From assembly GCA_019828545.1 (NCBI GenBank), contig JACVRA010000406.1, forward strand, positions 62,001 through 126,000: a stretch of 64,000 bases of DNA, written 5' to 3'. Positions 24,113 to 32,975 of the stretch are shown here, in pieces. Position numbers and translations under genes: made by a program. The notes beneath the pieces are model-generated. The model saw nothing but the letters and a program-made list of their open reading frames with translations. It was not told the origin of the DNA and did not search any database. Numbering within the stretch: position 1 is the stretch's first letter; every line of letters starts with the position of its first letter. The stretch is from Paracamarosporium sp. OC-R06-R3. Its lineage: Eukaryota; Ascomycota; Dothideomycetes; Pleosporales; Didymosphaeriaceae.

Positions 24113-24586
24113 GAAACTATAGTGTCAGCTTTGCTAAAACCTAGCGCGCAACATCAGGAGCAGTTCAGATAGATTCATTATAGTCAATCCTTTGATACCA
24201 TGTGCAACATTTAATGTTGGTCCGAAAAACGATTTTTAAAATGTCAATCGTTACTTTGAGGGATCACGTTCTTCAAGGCTTTACGTTCAATTGTGTCTAT
24301 GTACGCTCCACTAATATTTTAAAGTCCGCCTTCGTATCGAGACTAGGATCAGGCTCAGTTGAACTGATATTGACTGCTGTGGCAAAGGCATCTATATGCC
24401 TGACACATCTCCGTCGCGAAATCGATAGAGAAATTTGCCAAAGAGGCGTACACGAACAGTCGATTCAGTATCTCATCGCCCGCCTAACTGGCTAAGAAGC
24501 TAACTCATCTCGTCTCACTTACATCCGCCGACTCAAATAATATGACGTCGTACCTTAAGATGGTTTCTTAAAGAAGTGCCCGTCAC
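24113..24586. other. Intergenic between converging genes
   Basis: A plus-strand frame (24202-24495) runs here, but its peptide matches nothing I know. The stretch lies between two 3' ends and may hold decayed coding sequence. Confidence 0.35.
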
Positions 24587-25589
24587 TCATGTTTCAGTCG
24601 GCACGGGGCAAAGAAAAACACTGAAAAGTTGGTCTAGTACTTCGAGTAGTTGAACCTGCTGACCGTTAACACATTTGGAAAGGCACACTAATGAAGGCTA
24701 GGCTAACCTTTGTTGCCCATTCTACGAACTGTTCAGCACTAAGACTGCTCTGGTCTGCAAATCCCAGATCGGTGACAGGCTCGCTCCAACGGGGTGTGAA
24801 CGCAGCCACAAGCTTCTGGAGGGACTGAAATTGAGATGACGGCTCCGAATCCGATTGCTTTGCGTCTTTCACGGGCTCGAGTCGCTCAGCTAGTGGTAAA
24901 AATTCCGACACAGGGCGGCGCCGAGGACCCCCTTTTTGATGAGCACAAGGATATTTCACTCTACCCACCACATCGAGGATATCATCGTGCGTTGGTATAC
25001 CTGTAGGTGGCTTCGCTAGGGCTGAGTAGAGAAACACAAGCCGCCTTTCGTCAGGACGTTTGCGGATGTACTCCAAGGACACACCGCCCCTGGTTCCGCC
25101 CTCAGCTTGTTTGAAAGGCTCCTGGCATCGATTCGTCAATAGCAAGACTGCGCGGTAGAATGCGTCTTTTTTGAGTAGAACTGGAGCCGAGAAAGGAAAA
25201 TGGGCGTGCGAGACAATGAGCGCTTCAATTGTTGAAGCGCTAGGTTGAATTATCTCAGCTTTGGAAGCGTGAGCTTGCGTCAGGTAGCGAATGATCGAGG
25301 TTAGCTCTATCTGGCCATCTGAGCCGACATCGAGACCTGCTACGACGTTTTGAAAATACTCGAGCTCCGAGGATTTGAAGGCGGGAACCAGGACGTTATT
25401 GCCTTCTTTGAGACTGTCAAGGAAGAGGAGTCGTATGTCAGCTAAAGGTCATCAGTCGGATTCTAACACTGTCACGATCGGACTACTTGGTGTACCTGGT
25501 GTGACATTCCGAGTCCACTGTTCAAGTTCATCCGCTGCATTGGCAGCGTCGGACTGCCAAAATTTGCGCCATCGCTTACCGAGATCCAT
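24587..25589 (-). CDS. Uncharacterised protein resembling the N-terminal half of Rtc5/TLDc-type proteins
   Basis: Three exons give a continuous frame of 298 residues: 25589-25496, 25441-24708 and 24655-24587. The start is MDLGKRWRKFWQSDAANAAD. The middle has IRLLFLDSLKEGNNVLVPAF, DVGSDGQIELTSIIRYLTQA, a PFSAPVLLKKDAFYRAVLLL segment, then RRLVFLYSALAKP. After the last intron (GTTAGC donor, CAG acceptor) come QLLEVLDQLFSVFLCPVPTE and the stop. The order loop-helix blocks, FPFS, then FVEWA resembles the N-terminal region of fungal Rtc5. No TLDc domain follows, so the gene is either a short family member or has lost its 3' part. Without the last exon the protein would end at 24666. Confidence 0.55.
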
Positions 25590-26757
25590 GGCAGAAATCA
25601 CTCAGTTGCAGCAAGAGATGATTGAAATGGCAGAGATTAAGTCGTGCAAAATTAGGCTAGAAGGGAAAAGACGGAAGCCGCCTTAGAAAAGCATCCAGGG
25701 TGGGCCTTTCCTGATGCCTAAATTTCAGGTGGCGTTGGGGCGGTTCTGTTTCACTTTCTGTTCGCCTGATTTAGCGTTGTTTCTTTGAGGCCTTATATGA
25801 TCTTGAAGCTAGTGCACTTGCTAGCTAGGCTACCTAGTTGTCGATTATAATCTTTATAATCTTTTGCCAACCATCGAGGTGATATAGGCGTAGTGTGTTG
25901 CGTTCTGGTCTACCTTAGGTCGGCGACGGCGATCACGCGAAAATGGCTTGGGCTCGACAAGGACGATTTCTCAAGGTCTTCCGAAGATGTAGAGTCCGAA
26001 ATCACCAGGGAAGAGTAGATTGACTTGGCGATCGAGGTAGAAGAGCCGGAGTTGGGGGTGCAGATGCACGGGCCTCGCACCTGAGTGAGCTTCTAAGGCT
26101 GGGTTAGTTTCACGTGTAAACGCCCTGAATCATTGGCGGACTTCGCCTCATTGAAAGACGACTAGCCGCATCGAGACATGTACGACCCTCTGGTATGTCA
26201 CAGACTCAGTTGGGCGTGCTACAATTCCTAGCAATCTCGGTGATCTATGCAGTCCGTCAAGGGTCGCTAAGCCTCTCGGTCGCCTTTGGCTGGACAATGT
26301 CCCCCTGGACAGCATTTGTGCTGGACCATCTCCCGAACTTGCTAGGAGGGTGTATGTTCCTACTGCACGCACGGGGCTGTCTTGTTTGATGTTATCGGAT
26401 GGAATTCGCACAGCCATTCGGACTTCCGCTCAGGCTAGAAGAGCGTTTGGTATTGTAGTCTTGGTGTTGAGAAATAAAATGTCGATGATATTCAGGGACG
26501 TATTTATTTCTAGCCATCACATTCTCTTCTCTGATTCCTCTTTAGACGGGTTCTTCTTCAATTTTAGCAGAGCACTGTAGTGCCTTCTGCGTGCCACTCT
26601 TTTAACCAACCACTTGCTTCCTACTTGTACACTCATTCATCCATTCATTCGTTTCTCACCTTCTTGAGCACACTGGTGTGATCCCATCTACCAAGTTAGC
26701 GTTAGTTTATCACTACTATCTTTCGACTACTTCGATCGATATAGCGTTTTGTCCAAG
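25590..26757. other. Intergenic, no gene seen
   Basis: About 1.2 kb without a supported gene, containing short frames on both strands. It separates two divergent genes and should hold both promoters. The right end has CT-rich sequence just before the secreted-protein start. Confidence 0.45.
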
Positions 26758-27837
26758 ATGCGATTCAACAACTTCACCCTCCTCCTCCTTGGCTTGCTAG
26801 GTCTCCTTGCGGTTTCGGCTCCCAACCGACCAAGCTTCGGAGACAATGGCCTGGTCAAGGTTCTCGACCACCCCAGAGATGTCGATGTTGACCTAGCTGC
26901 TAGAGGTCTCGATCTGGGAGTGGGCGCTGCCGACGCACACGATCTGGAAAAACGACGTAGCCGAGGTGGAAGAAGCCGTTCCTCCAGGAGGCCTAAGAAA
27001 ACGAGGACAAGGAGGCCGAAGAAGACAAAGACTAAGAAGAAGAAGACGACTAAGAAGCCCAAGAAGACGACGAAAAAGAAGCCCACCAAGAAGCCCACCA
27101 AGAAACCCACCAAGAAACCTACCAAGAAACCTACGAAGAAGCCTACGAAGAAGCCCGCGAAGCCTAAGTGCCAGAAGCCTAAGGGTTGCAAGGGCAAAAA
27201 CTGCAAGCGCGTTGACTCCAAGACTGGTGCCGCTTGTGAGCTACCAAAGAAGGAGAAGGAGCCGACAACCAACTATAAAGTTGCTCTAGCAGCTGCGAAG
27301 AAGGCGGGTGTCAGGCACTTGTCCATTGGCTCATCCTATCTATTGGTTCACCGCGACTCGCGCACTCCTGTCACCCACAAGGTCCTCGTTCTTGGAAAGG
27401 TTAAGAAGAACATGCAAGGCCAACTCGACTTCGAGGCTACTGGTATCGATCTTCAATGGGACACTGATGCCAAGAGCGAGATTGTCGCAAGGTGCAAGCA
27501 GATGTACGGCGCGGAGTGCATACACCACAAAATTGATTCATACTCATGCGAGCGATCTATTGCCGCGCACAAACACGGAAGCTACAAGTTCGCTGGAACG
27601 GCGAAGCCCCAGTTTGCCGACCCAGACACTTTCAAGCAGACAGGTAAGAAAAGCATCCTTTGCTTTTTGGTACGAGAACTTTGACTAACAATCTATACAG
27701 CTAGCGACATCATCGATAAGCACAAGACTTACAGCTTTTTCTACAACAACTGCAAGAAGCACATAGGACGTGTGCAGAATGTGGTCGCCATGCCCAAGGA
27801 CGAAGACCCGGCGTATCCCGACGAGTGGGAACTATGA
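26758..27837 (+). CDS. Secreted Lys-rich repeat protein with a putative permuted papain/LRAT-like domain
   Basis: Two exons, 26758-27643 and 27701-27837, give 340 residues. Residues 1-21 are a signal peptide. A Kex2-like site, EKR at 64-66, follows a short acidic pro-region. Then comes a strongly basic region with seven KKPT/KKPA units (107-134) and a Cys-rich linker (KCQKPKGCKGKNCK). The C-terminal domain has VRHLSIGSSYLLVHRD with H187 and, after the intron, YSFFYNNCKKHIG with C313. A His on an early strand and a late NNC motif is the arrangement of circularly permuted papain folds (LRAT/NlpC-P60-like), so a thiol enzyme is possible. That call rests on motif order alone. Confidence 0.7.
27076..27159 (+). 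repeat. 12-bp tandem repeat coding KKPT, seven units
   Basis: Seven contiguous four-codon units, read as Lys-Lys-Pro-Thr six times and Lys-Lys-Pro-Ala once. Third-position differences (CCC/CCT, AAG/AAA, ACC/ACG) group neighbouring units, as expected from stepwise duplication. The array lies inside the secreted-protein gene. Confidence 0.9.
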
Positions 27838-28499
27838 GACGCAAGATGAAGACTGAGAGACAAGCAAAGTGGGTGACCTGAGATTTAAACTTCATACTGT
27901 AAATGTTACATTGATCCTTGGGCGTGATACCCCTGGGTATTTGATAGAAGCACTAGTTGGTGCCTGCTTTGTTCCTTCGCCTGTGGCGAACGACAGAAGT
28001 ACGGGGTCTCTGTTTTGTATATACTTTAGAAAATGAGAAACATTGGTATAGAGCAATTATAGCTCGCTCACCTCGCTGTATGGAACCAAAATATGTCCTC
28101 AACGGTGCACATTCTGGTGATGCCGCGGATGTACGCCATCTATACTTCAGGCCAGAAACCGGCCGGGTGAGTTCATGCTCTGGAGAATGCTATTGGGATA
28201 TGGGGAATGCAGTGATGGTGGAGGAATGGTACGGTGGGAGATGCAGGTTGGGGATATCCGGGTCTAGACGACTCAATGAACGAATAAAGGAACATAATAA
28301 AAACGCTGCCATGATTTGTGATTGTTGTGTTGTGCACTTTCCGTATGGATGTTGGTTAAGTAAAGAGCAGTGATTGCGGGGTGAAGAGTTACTAATAGAG
28401 CAGGTATCTATATGGGGGTCTCAGTATTTTTCAATTCGCAACATCTCAGGGTATCAGTCATTTCCTATCCTACACAAGCACTAGACACAGTGATATATC
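27838..28499. other. Intergenic between converging genes
   Basis: A plus-strand frame at 27957-28373 lacks an ATG at its start and resembles nothing known. This is presumably 3' untranslated sequence of both neighbours. Confidence 0.45.
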
Positions 28500-30092
28500 T
28501 CATCGTCGTCCCATCCTCCTCGCATTCCTCTGTTCCTTACTACTCGACTTCGTCCTCGTAATTTGGACCGGTGCGTCATGGTCAACATCAGGCCTCTCCT
28601 CCACCCGGTTCGTCTTCATCGTTCGAATCACCGGCCCCTCTCTCTTCGCTCTCTCCACATCACCCTGATCCGTGCGGAACGGAAACCCAATCGCCTGCAA
28701 CATAGCGAACCGTACAGCATCGATACCGAGCCTGCGCTCATCGACTACCACCTCAGAGCTACAAGCCAGGATCTCGCCGAGCGCACCCCCGCCCATCGGC
28801 GGCTGGATCTCCGTACGGAGTTTTTCCATGGTCTTGCGGAGACCTTCAAGTGTTCCCTTGGGCTTCAGCTTGTCTAGCCGCTTACCGTCGAAACGCTTGA
28901 TGCTCTTTGCATCGGGTAGATACAACTTGTCGAGCTTGGAGAGAATGACTTGATGCGGGATGCCTCCCAAGCGGAGGGATGCAAGTAGCGAGCGATCCTT
29001 GTCTTTGATGCCGTGCTGGGCGTCGATCAAGACGAAGACGCGGCGCAGTTGCTTGCGGCCTTGGAGGTACTTCATGATCTCGACGCCCCACTCAGACAGC
29101 GAGCCCTCGCCATATCCGGGCATGTCCACGATGGTGATGCCGCCCGTGCTAACAATCTTTCCGTGCCCGCTGGGTTGTTTCTTGTAACGAACGCCGCCTA
29201 GTGGCCCGAGTCCATACAGATTCATGGTCTTCGTGAACCCTGGCGTGGACGATGTGCGCGCAAGCAGCGCTTTGGTGTCTGCGTTTACGATGGCGTTTAG
29301 CAGGCTGCTCTTGCCTACGTTACTCCTGCCCACGAAAGCTACCTCGGGGACGTCGCTCTCAGGGAACGCACGGAAGAAAGCCACCGACTGAAGGAACTTA
29401 GGCGACGCTTTCTTGGTAAAGAAATGCTGTGCTTGTGTTTTCTGTGCTATGGTAGGCGACACGGTCTCCCAATACCAATTCCAATCCTGCAGGGTGCCAA
29501 AATGCAGTGATGCATGCTTCATAGGCTTCTCGGGCGACCATATCCTCACCGGTGGCGCAGATTCTGACGGTTTCGACGGCTCGAGGAAATCGAATTCTCC
29601 TGTCTTTTTGTTTTCCACTTTTCCTGATAGTTGTCTTCCGTGTATAAACGACGGTGTCTTCGTACTCGCCGTGGTTCGCGGTCTCTTGCCAAATCTTTCC
29701 CGTCGCCCTTCTGCCGGAATATGGACAGGCGGTGGGTCGGGAAGTGCGACTTTGTGTAGTTTTAGGGAAGTTCTGGGGGTGGAATAGGGTATTCGTTTTC
29801 CGGTCCGCGCGATGTATTGACCGTCATCGAGATTGACCTTAAGACCAGACTCCCATGTCGGCCGGTCTGTCTTGTTCGACAAGCCTTTCTGTGTACCAAT
29901 TGCTTTGTCGCTCCTGCTGAGCTTCTTATAGTGTTTGGCGATGCGAAAGGAAGCTTCGTCGGGTGCGATCGTGGAGTTGTACCGCCGTTGCGCGTATACA
30001 GCGGGAACAGTGGGGGATCTGGTACATCGTAGGAGACTGTCTATGCAATTCCGGCATATCCATTGCGGTCTCGCGGGCAACGAAGCCATCAT
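28500..30092 (-). CDS. MRX8: Mitochondrial EngB/YihA-type GTPase (Mrx8-like)
   Basis: Single exon, 530 residues from the chosen start MMASLPARPQWICRNC at 30092; an in-frame ATG at 30140 adds 16 residues. The basic N-terminus with an RRYNS-type cleavage region suggests mitochondrial import. The GTPase has all motifs: G1 GRSNVGKSSLLN (from residue 255), G2 region STPGFTKTMNLY, G3 DMPGYG (323-328) and G4 LSKLD. EngB-type GTPases assist large ribosomal subunit assembly; the yeast relative Mrx8 acts on mitochondrial translation. The long N-terminal extension (about 230 residues) and an insert after the G2 region (GGVRYKKQPSGHGKI) are typical of fungal forms. It is divergently arranged with FMC1. 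Confidence 0.88.
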   Translation of the reverse strand: MMASLPARPQWICRNCIDSLLRCTRSPTVPAVYAQRRYNSTIAPDEASFRIAKHYKKLSRSDKAIGTQKGLSNKTDRPTWESGLKVNLDDGQYIARTGKRIPYSTPRTSLKLHKVALPDPPPVHIPAEGRRERFGKRPRTTASTKTPSFIHGRQLSGKVENKKTGEFDFLEPSKPSESAPPVRIWSPEKPMKHASLHFGTLQDWNWYWETVSPTIAQKTQAQHFFTKKASPKFLQSVAFFRAFPESDVPEVAFVGRSNVGKSSLLNAIVNADTKALLARTSSTPGFTKTMNLYGLGPLGGVRYKKQPSGHGKIVSTGGITIVDMPGYGEGSLSEWGVEIMKYLQGRKQLRRVFVLIDAQHGIKDKDRSLLASLRLGGIPHQVILSKLDKLYLPDAKSIKRFDGKRLDKLKPKGTLEGLRKTMEKLRTEIQPPMGGGALGEILACSSEVVVDERRLGIDAVRFAMLQAIGFPFRTDQGDVERAKREGPVIRTMKTNRVEERPDVDHDAPVQITRTKSSSKEQRNARRMGRR

Positions 30093-30268
30093 CGTTGACA
30101 GTCGGACAGGCGGTCGCTCGAAGCTCGTCACAAAGTTCACAAGAGGCCCGAGCTCTCTCCCGCAACTTTTCGCCGCAGCACCTCCGCATCTTCACCTCCA
30201 TCCCACACCACCGCCAATCGTCGCATTTCCCACCTTAACCGCCCGACCCAACCTCCAAATCTCCAACA
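30093..30268. promoter_or_regulatory. Short bidirectional promoter, MRX8-FMC1
   Basis: Only 176 bases separate the two divergent start codons, so both genes must share this promoter region. Both products are mitochondrial, which fits co-regulation. The FMC1 side is CA/CT-rich. No specific binding site is claimed. Confidence 0.6.
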
Positions 30269-30643
30269 ATGGCCTCACAAGCGCCCCAAGTCCGCTCCCT
30301 CTACCGGCGTCTCCTCCGCGAACTCCCCTCCTCCACCTCCACCACCCCATCGACCCGCTCCGCCAGCACCCCGCCCAAATTCCGCTCCAAGTCGCACCAG
30401 AAGCTGTCCACGCCGTCCGTGCTTCAAAAGCGCATACGCGACTCGTTCATCAAGGCGAACGGAGCTGGTCAGATGGCACAGGCGGAACAATTTGTGCAAT
30501 ACGTGCAGGCGCAGAGGATGTACGCGACACTGATAGAACGGTATAACCCGGGGATGGGAATGAGTGAGGAGGAGAGGGTCAGGCTGAGCGCGAGGAGAGT
30601 GGGCGTGGACTTGCCGACTGAGTTTGGGAAGGGAGAGCAGTGA
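30269..30643 (+). CDS. FMC1: Fmc1-like LYR protein, ATP synthase assembly
   Basis: Single exon of 124 residues. The N-terminus QVRSLYRRLLREL contains the LYR motif (residues 11-13). A Ser/Thr/Pro linker and a helical part follow (AEQFVQYVQAQRMYATLIER, then YNPGMGMSEEERVRLSARRV and GVDLPTEFG), which match Fmc1. In yeast Fmc1 stabilises the Atp12 chaperone that assembles the F1 sector in the mitochondrial matrix. Confidence 0.87.
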   Translation: MASQAPQVRSLYRRLLRELPSSTSTTPSTRSASTPPKFRSKSHQKLSTPSVLQKRIRDSFIKANGAGQMAQAEQFVQYVQAQRMYATLIERYNPGMGMSEEERVRLSARRVGVDLPTEFGKGEQ

Positions 30644-30950
30644 GGGAGGAGGCAGATGATGCGAGGAGGTGGGCGGGAGCAAGGGCATGGCACGCAAAAG
30701 AGCAACGTGTATATCAATGTACAATATTGTTGGATTGACTGATTGAAGAGGTACAAAATGTGGGCAAGGGTAGACCCATCTTTCTATCTATCGCAAGAAC
30801 AGGTGCTGCAAGGCGCACATGCCGCTGATGAAAGGGTATGGTGCTTTTCCGCCTGGACGCCAAAATAAAATACAAACAATTCCGTCTGAAACACCGCTGT
30901 TGTTGCTTAATACATGACGCCGTGGTAATTCGAGCCTTCAATGCTCTTCT
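30644..30950. other. Intergenic, 3' ends
   Basis: About 300 bases between FMC1 and the possible terminal exon of the Srp40 gene. No gene seen. Confidence 0.45.
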
Positions 30951-31105
30951 TCAGTCAAGGGTAGTTTTCCGGCCTTGGAATCCACGACCGCTACCACGAC
31001 CGCGCCCTCGCCATCCCTGTCCACGATGACCATTGAACCCGCGAGACGCAATGCTACTAACGCTTCGCTGTGCACCGGTAGTTGACCCATGCTCTTGACC
31101 ACGTC
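30951..31105 (-). other. Possible alternative last exon (RGG-rich) of the Srp40 gene
   Basis: A donor at 31197 (AAAG|GTATTA) and an acceptor at 31106 (TTTCACAG), with a branch-like TTAACTAAT between them, would join the Srp40 frame in phase to this exon. The new tail would be GRGQEHGSTTGAQRSVSSIA, then SRGFNGHRGQGWRGRGRGSG and RGFQGRKTTLD, ending at a TGA. Its Arg-Gly richness and the preserved frame argue against chance. The GTATTA donor is weak, so this would be one isoform at most. Confidence 0.45.
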
Positions 31106-31177
31106 CTGTGAAACAAAGGACGATTAGTTAACCGATTAGAATCGCCAACAATGCTACGCAATGCATCGGAAAGCAAG

Positions 31178-32491
31178 TTAGTCGTCAAACTTAATACCTT
31201 TACCGCCCGACGTGTCAATCATACCACCCCTGTAAGATCCCCGCTTCTTCTTGTTCTTCTCCTTCGTGAATCCCTTCCCCCTGGTCACGATCAAGTCGGC
31301 ATGAGCGCGATCAGCATAGTCATACGACACGTATTCGTTGCTGGAGAAACGCGGATCTACGAACGTGTCGGCCTTGATGCGCTGGAATCGGTTCTCCACG
31401 TGGTTCTTCTTCTTCGCTGGGCCACCAACCGCGGGTGAATCGGAATGCTTGCGCTTGTTTCCAGCGGCCGGTGCGGGAGAAGCGGGCCCAACGGTCGCGC
31501 TCGAATCACTCTTGACTTCCTTTTCGGATGCGGGCGCCTCGCTTTCGGAGGAGCTAGAATCGCTGCTGGATGAGGAAGAGTCTGTCTTCTTTGCTGCTTC
31601 CTTTTTGATCACCTTCTTCGCCGGAGTAGCCTCCGACTCACTGTCAGACGAAGAAGAGTCCGAATCGGAATCTGAATCGCTCGACGAGTCAGAGCTTGAA
31701 GAGGAAGATGATGAGACAGAAGCCGCCTTCTTGCTCTTTTTGGGCTGCTTCTTAACTTCGGCCTCTGATTCGGAACTGGAGTCGCTGTCAGAGTCACTAT
31801 CACTGGAATCGCTCGAGCTCGAAGAGTCTGAGTCGTCAGACTCGGGAAGCGGTATTTTTGCAGGCTCATCGTCGGAGTCGCTGTCCGAGGACGAGGACGA
31901 GGATGAAGCGGAAGACGAAGAAACAGAGACGGATCGCTTGGCGTTCTTCTTGACGGAAGGCTTAGCCTTCTCGTCCTCTGAGTCCGAGTCGGAGCTGGAA
32001 TCAGAGCTGGAATCGGAGCTGGAGCTTGAGCTAGACGAGTCTGAGTCGACGTCCTTCGCGGCTGCCTTCTTTGGTGCCTCTTTCTCGTCTTCGGAATCGC
32101 TGCTGTCATCGCTCGAGTCGCTGTCGGATGCGCTGCTGCTATCGTCGCTCGAGTCGCTGCTCGCTGCGCTCTTCTCGTCCACGTCCATGGCGTCAGACGG
32201 CTCTTTGGTGTTCTTCTCCCATTGCTCGTAAAGCGTGGTGAGGTTGGGCAGATCCTTGGAAGCAGCTTTGTCTGTGGTGGATGCAGACTCGGCCTGGAGC
32301 TTGCTAGCGGCTTCTGTGTACCCGTGCTCGTTCAGGAACGACTGGACGAGGTTGAGGAGCGGGCCGGGAGCTTGAGGGCGTTTCGCAGCTGCCTTCTTGG
32401 ACTTCTCGATGCGGCCGGCGGCGATTTTGTTGGAGGCGGGCTGCTTCTTGTCGCGGGAGCTGGTCTTTCCGACCTTCTTGCTGCTGGCCAT
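31178..32491 (-). CDS. SRP40: Nucleolar Srp40/Nopp140-family phosphoprotein
   Basis: Single exon of 437 residues in the canonical form. The start at 32491 gives MASSKKVGKTSSRDKKQPAS; a LisH-like helix pair follows (GPLLNLVQSFLNEHGYTEAA). The centre is long alternating Ser/Asp/Glu and Lys/Ala/Pro blocks, which are casein-kinase-2 type targets. The C-terminal SRP40_C domain is clear: NRFQRIKADTFVDPRFSSNE, then KGFTKEKNKKKRGSYRGGMI, ending in KFDD. Nopp140/Srp40 proteins chaperone box H/ACA and C/D snoRNPs in the nucleolus and Cajal bodies. A downstream RGG-rich exon may give an alternative end. Confidence 0.9.
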   Translation of the reverse strand: MASSKKVGKTSSRDKKQPASNKIAAGRIEKSKKAAAKRPQAPGPLLNLVQSFLNEHGYTEAASKLQAESASTTDKAASKDLPNLTTLYEQWEKNTKEPSDAMDVDEKSAASSDSSDDSSSASDSDSSDDSSDSEDEKEAPKKAAAKDVDSDSSSSSSSSDSSSDSSSDSDSEDEKAKPSVKKNAKRSVSVSSSSASSSSSSSDSDSDDEPAKIPLPESDDSDSSSSSDSSDSDSDSDSSSESEAEVKKQPKKSKKAASVSSSSSSSSDSSSDSDSDSDSSSSDSESEATPAKKVIKKEAAKKTDSSSSSSDSSSSESEAPASEKEVKSDSSATVGPASPAPAAGNKRKHSDSPAVGGPAKKKNHVENRFQRIKADTFVDPRFSSNEYVSYDYADRAHADLIVTRGKGFTKEKNKKKRGSYRGGMIDTSGGKGIKFDD

Positions 32492-32975
32492 GGTGTCAGT
32501 TGGCTCGCGTGGTGCGGTTGAGGGTGTGTCTGGCGTCGTGGAAGCAGGCAGCGGAAAAAAAGTTTGGGGCGGAATATTTTCGAGGTCGAGGTACAAGCGT
32601 ACAAGCCGCAGCTGTGGCGGGGCACGCTAGCCCCTAAGTGTGACGTCCGTGTTGCTGCGGGCCGTCTCATACACGACGTCCAGTCCTCCTCGAGTTGCAA
32701 CGAGCTGCGCCCAGCATTCCCCGCCGTCCGCCCTCATTTGCACTATCTGCAGCACCTCCCTACCCTTGCGACTGCCGTTGTATGCTGGAACAATCGCGGA
32801 ACCGGTTGCTGAGGCCTGCGTTCATTTCGAAACCTCGCGCTGTCCACCCTTGATGGCTGCATCCTGCGGCACATTCGCCCGTTCATAGAGGCACCGGCCA
32901 GCCGGCTCGCCTCGCATATGATCCGAACAATCCGACACCGCTCTTTCTCTAGTTGTGAGCTCGCCGGAAAGCGAT
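32492..32975. promoter_or_regulatory. Divergent promoter between SRP40 and SEC3
   Basis: This 484-base gap separates two divergent starts. The Srp40 frame stays open for 35 codons upstream of its ATG but without conserved content. CT-rich sequence precedes the Sec3 start. No gene seen. Confidence 0.55.

Noticed and set aside
24202..24495. Plus-strand frame of 97 codons after the patatin gene
   Set aside because: It lies between two 3' ends, has no homology I know, and may be decayed sequence.
27076..27159. CRISPR-like array
   Set aside because: The units are contiguous without spacers and code a peptide repeat; this is a eukaryotic gene.
26727..27272. Minus-strand frame with a repeated VGFLVGFLVGF-like pattern resembling a membrane protein
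   Set aside because: It is the exact antisense of the KKPT repeat; the plus frame has the signal peptide, intron and conserved-looking domain.
27957..28373. Plus-strand frame of 138 codons
   Set aside because: It lacks an ATG at its start, shows no domain and lies in the 3' region of two converging genes.
28882..29201. Small frames inside the EngB-type GTPase gene on both strands
   Set aside because: Shadows of the GTPase coding region.
31338..32231. Long plus-strand frame rich in Ser/Glu/Leu
   Set aside because: It is the antisense shadow of the low-complexity Ser/Asp/Glu centre of SRP40; codon periodicity keeps several frames open.
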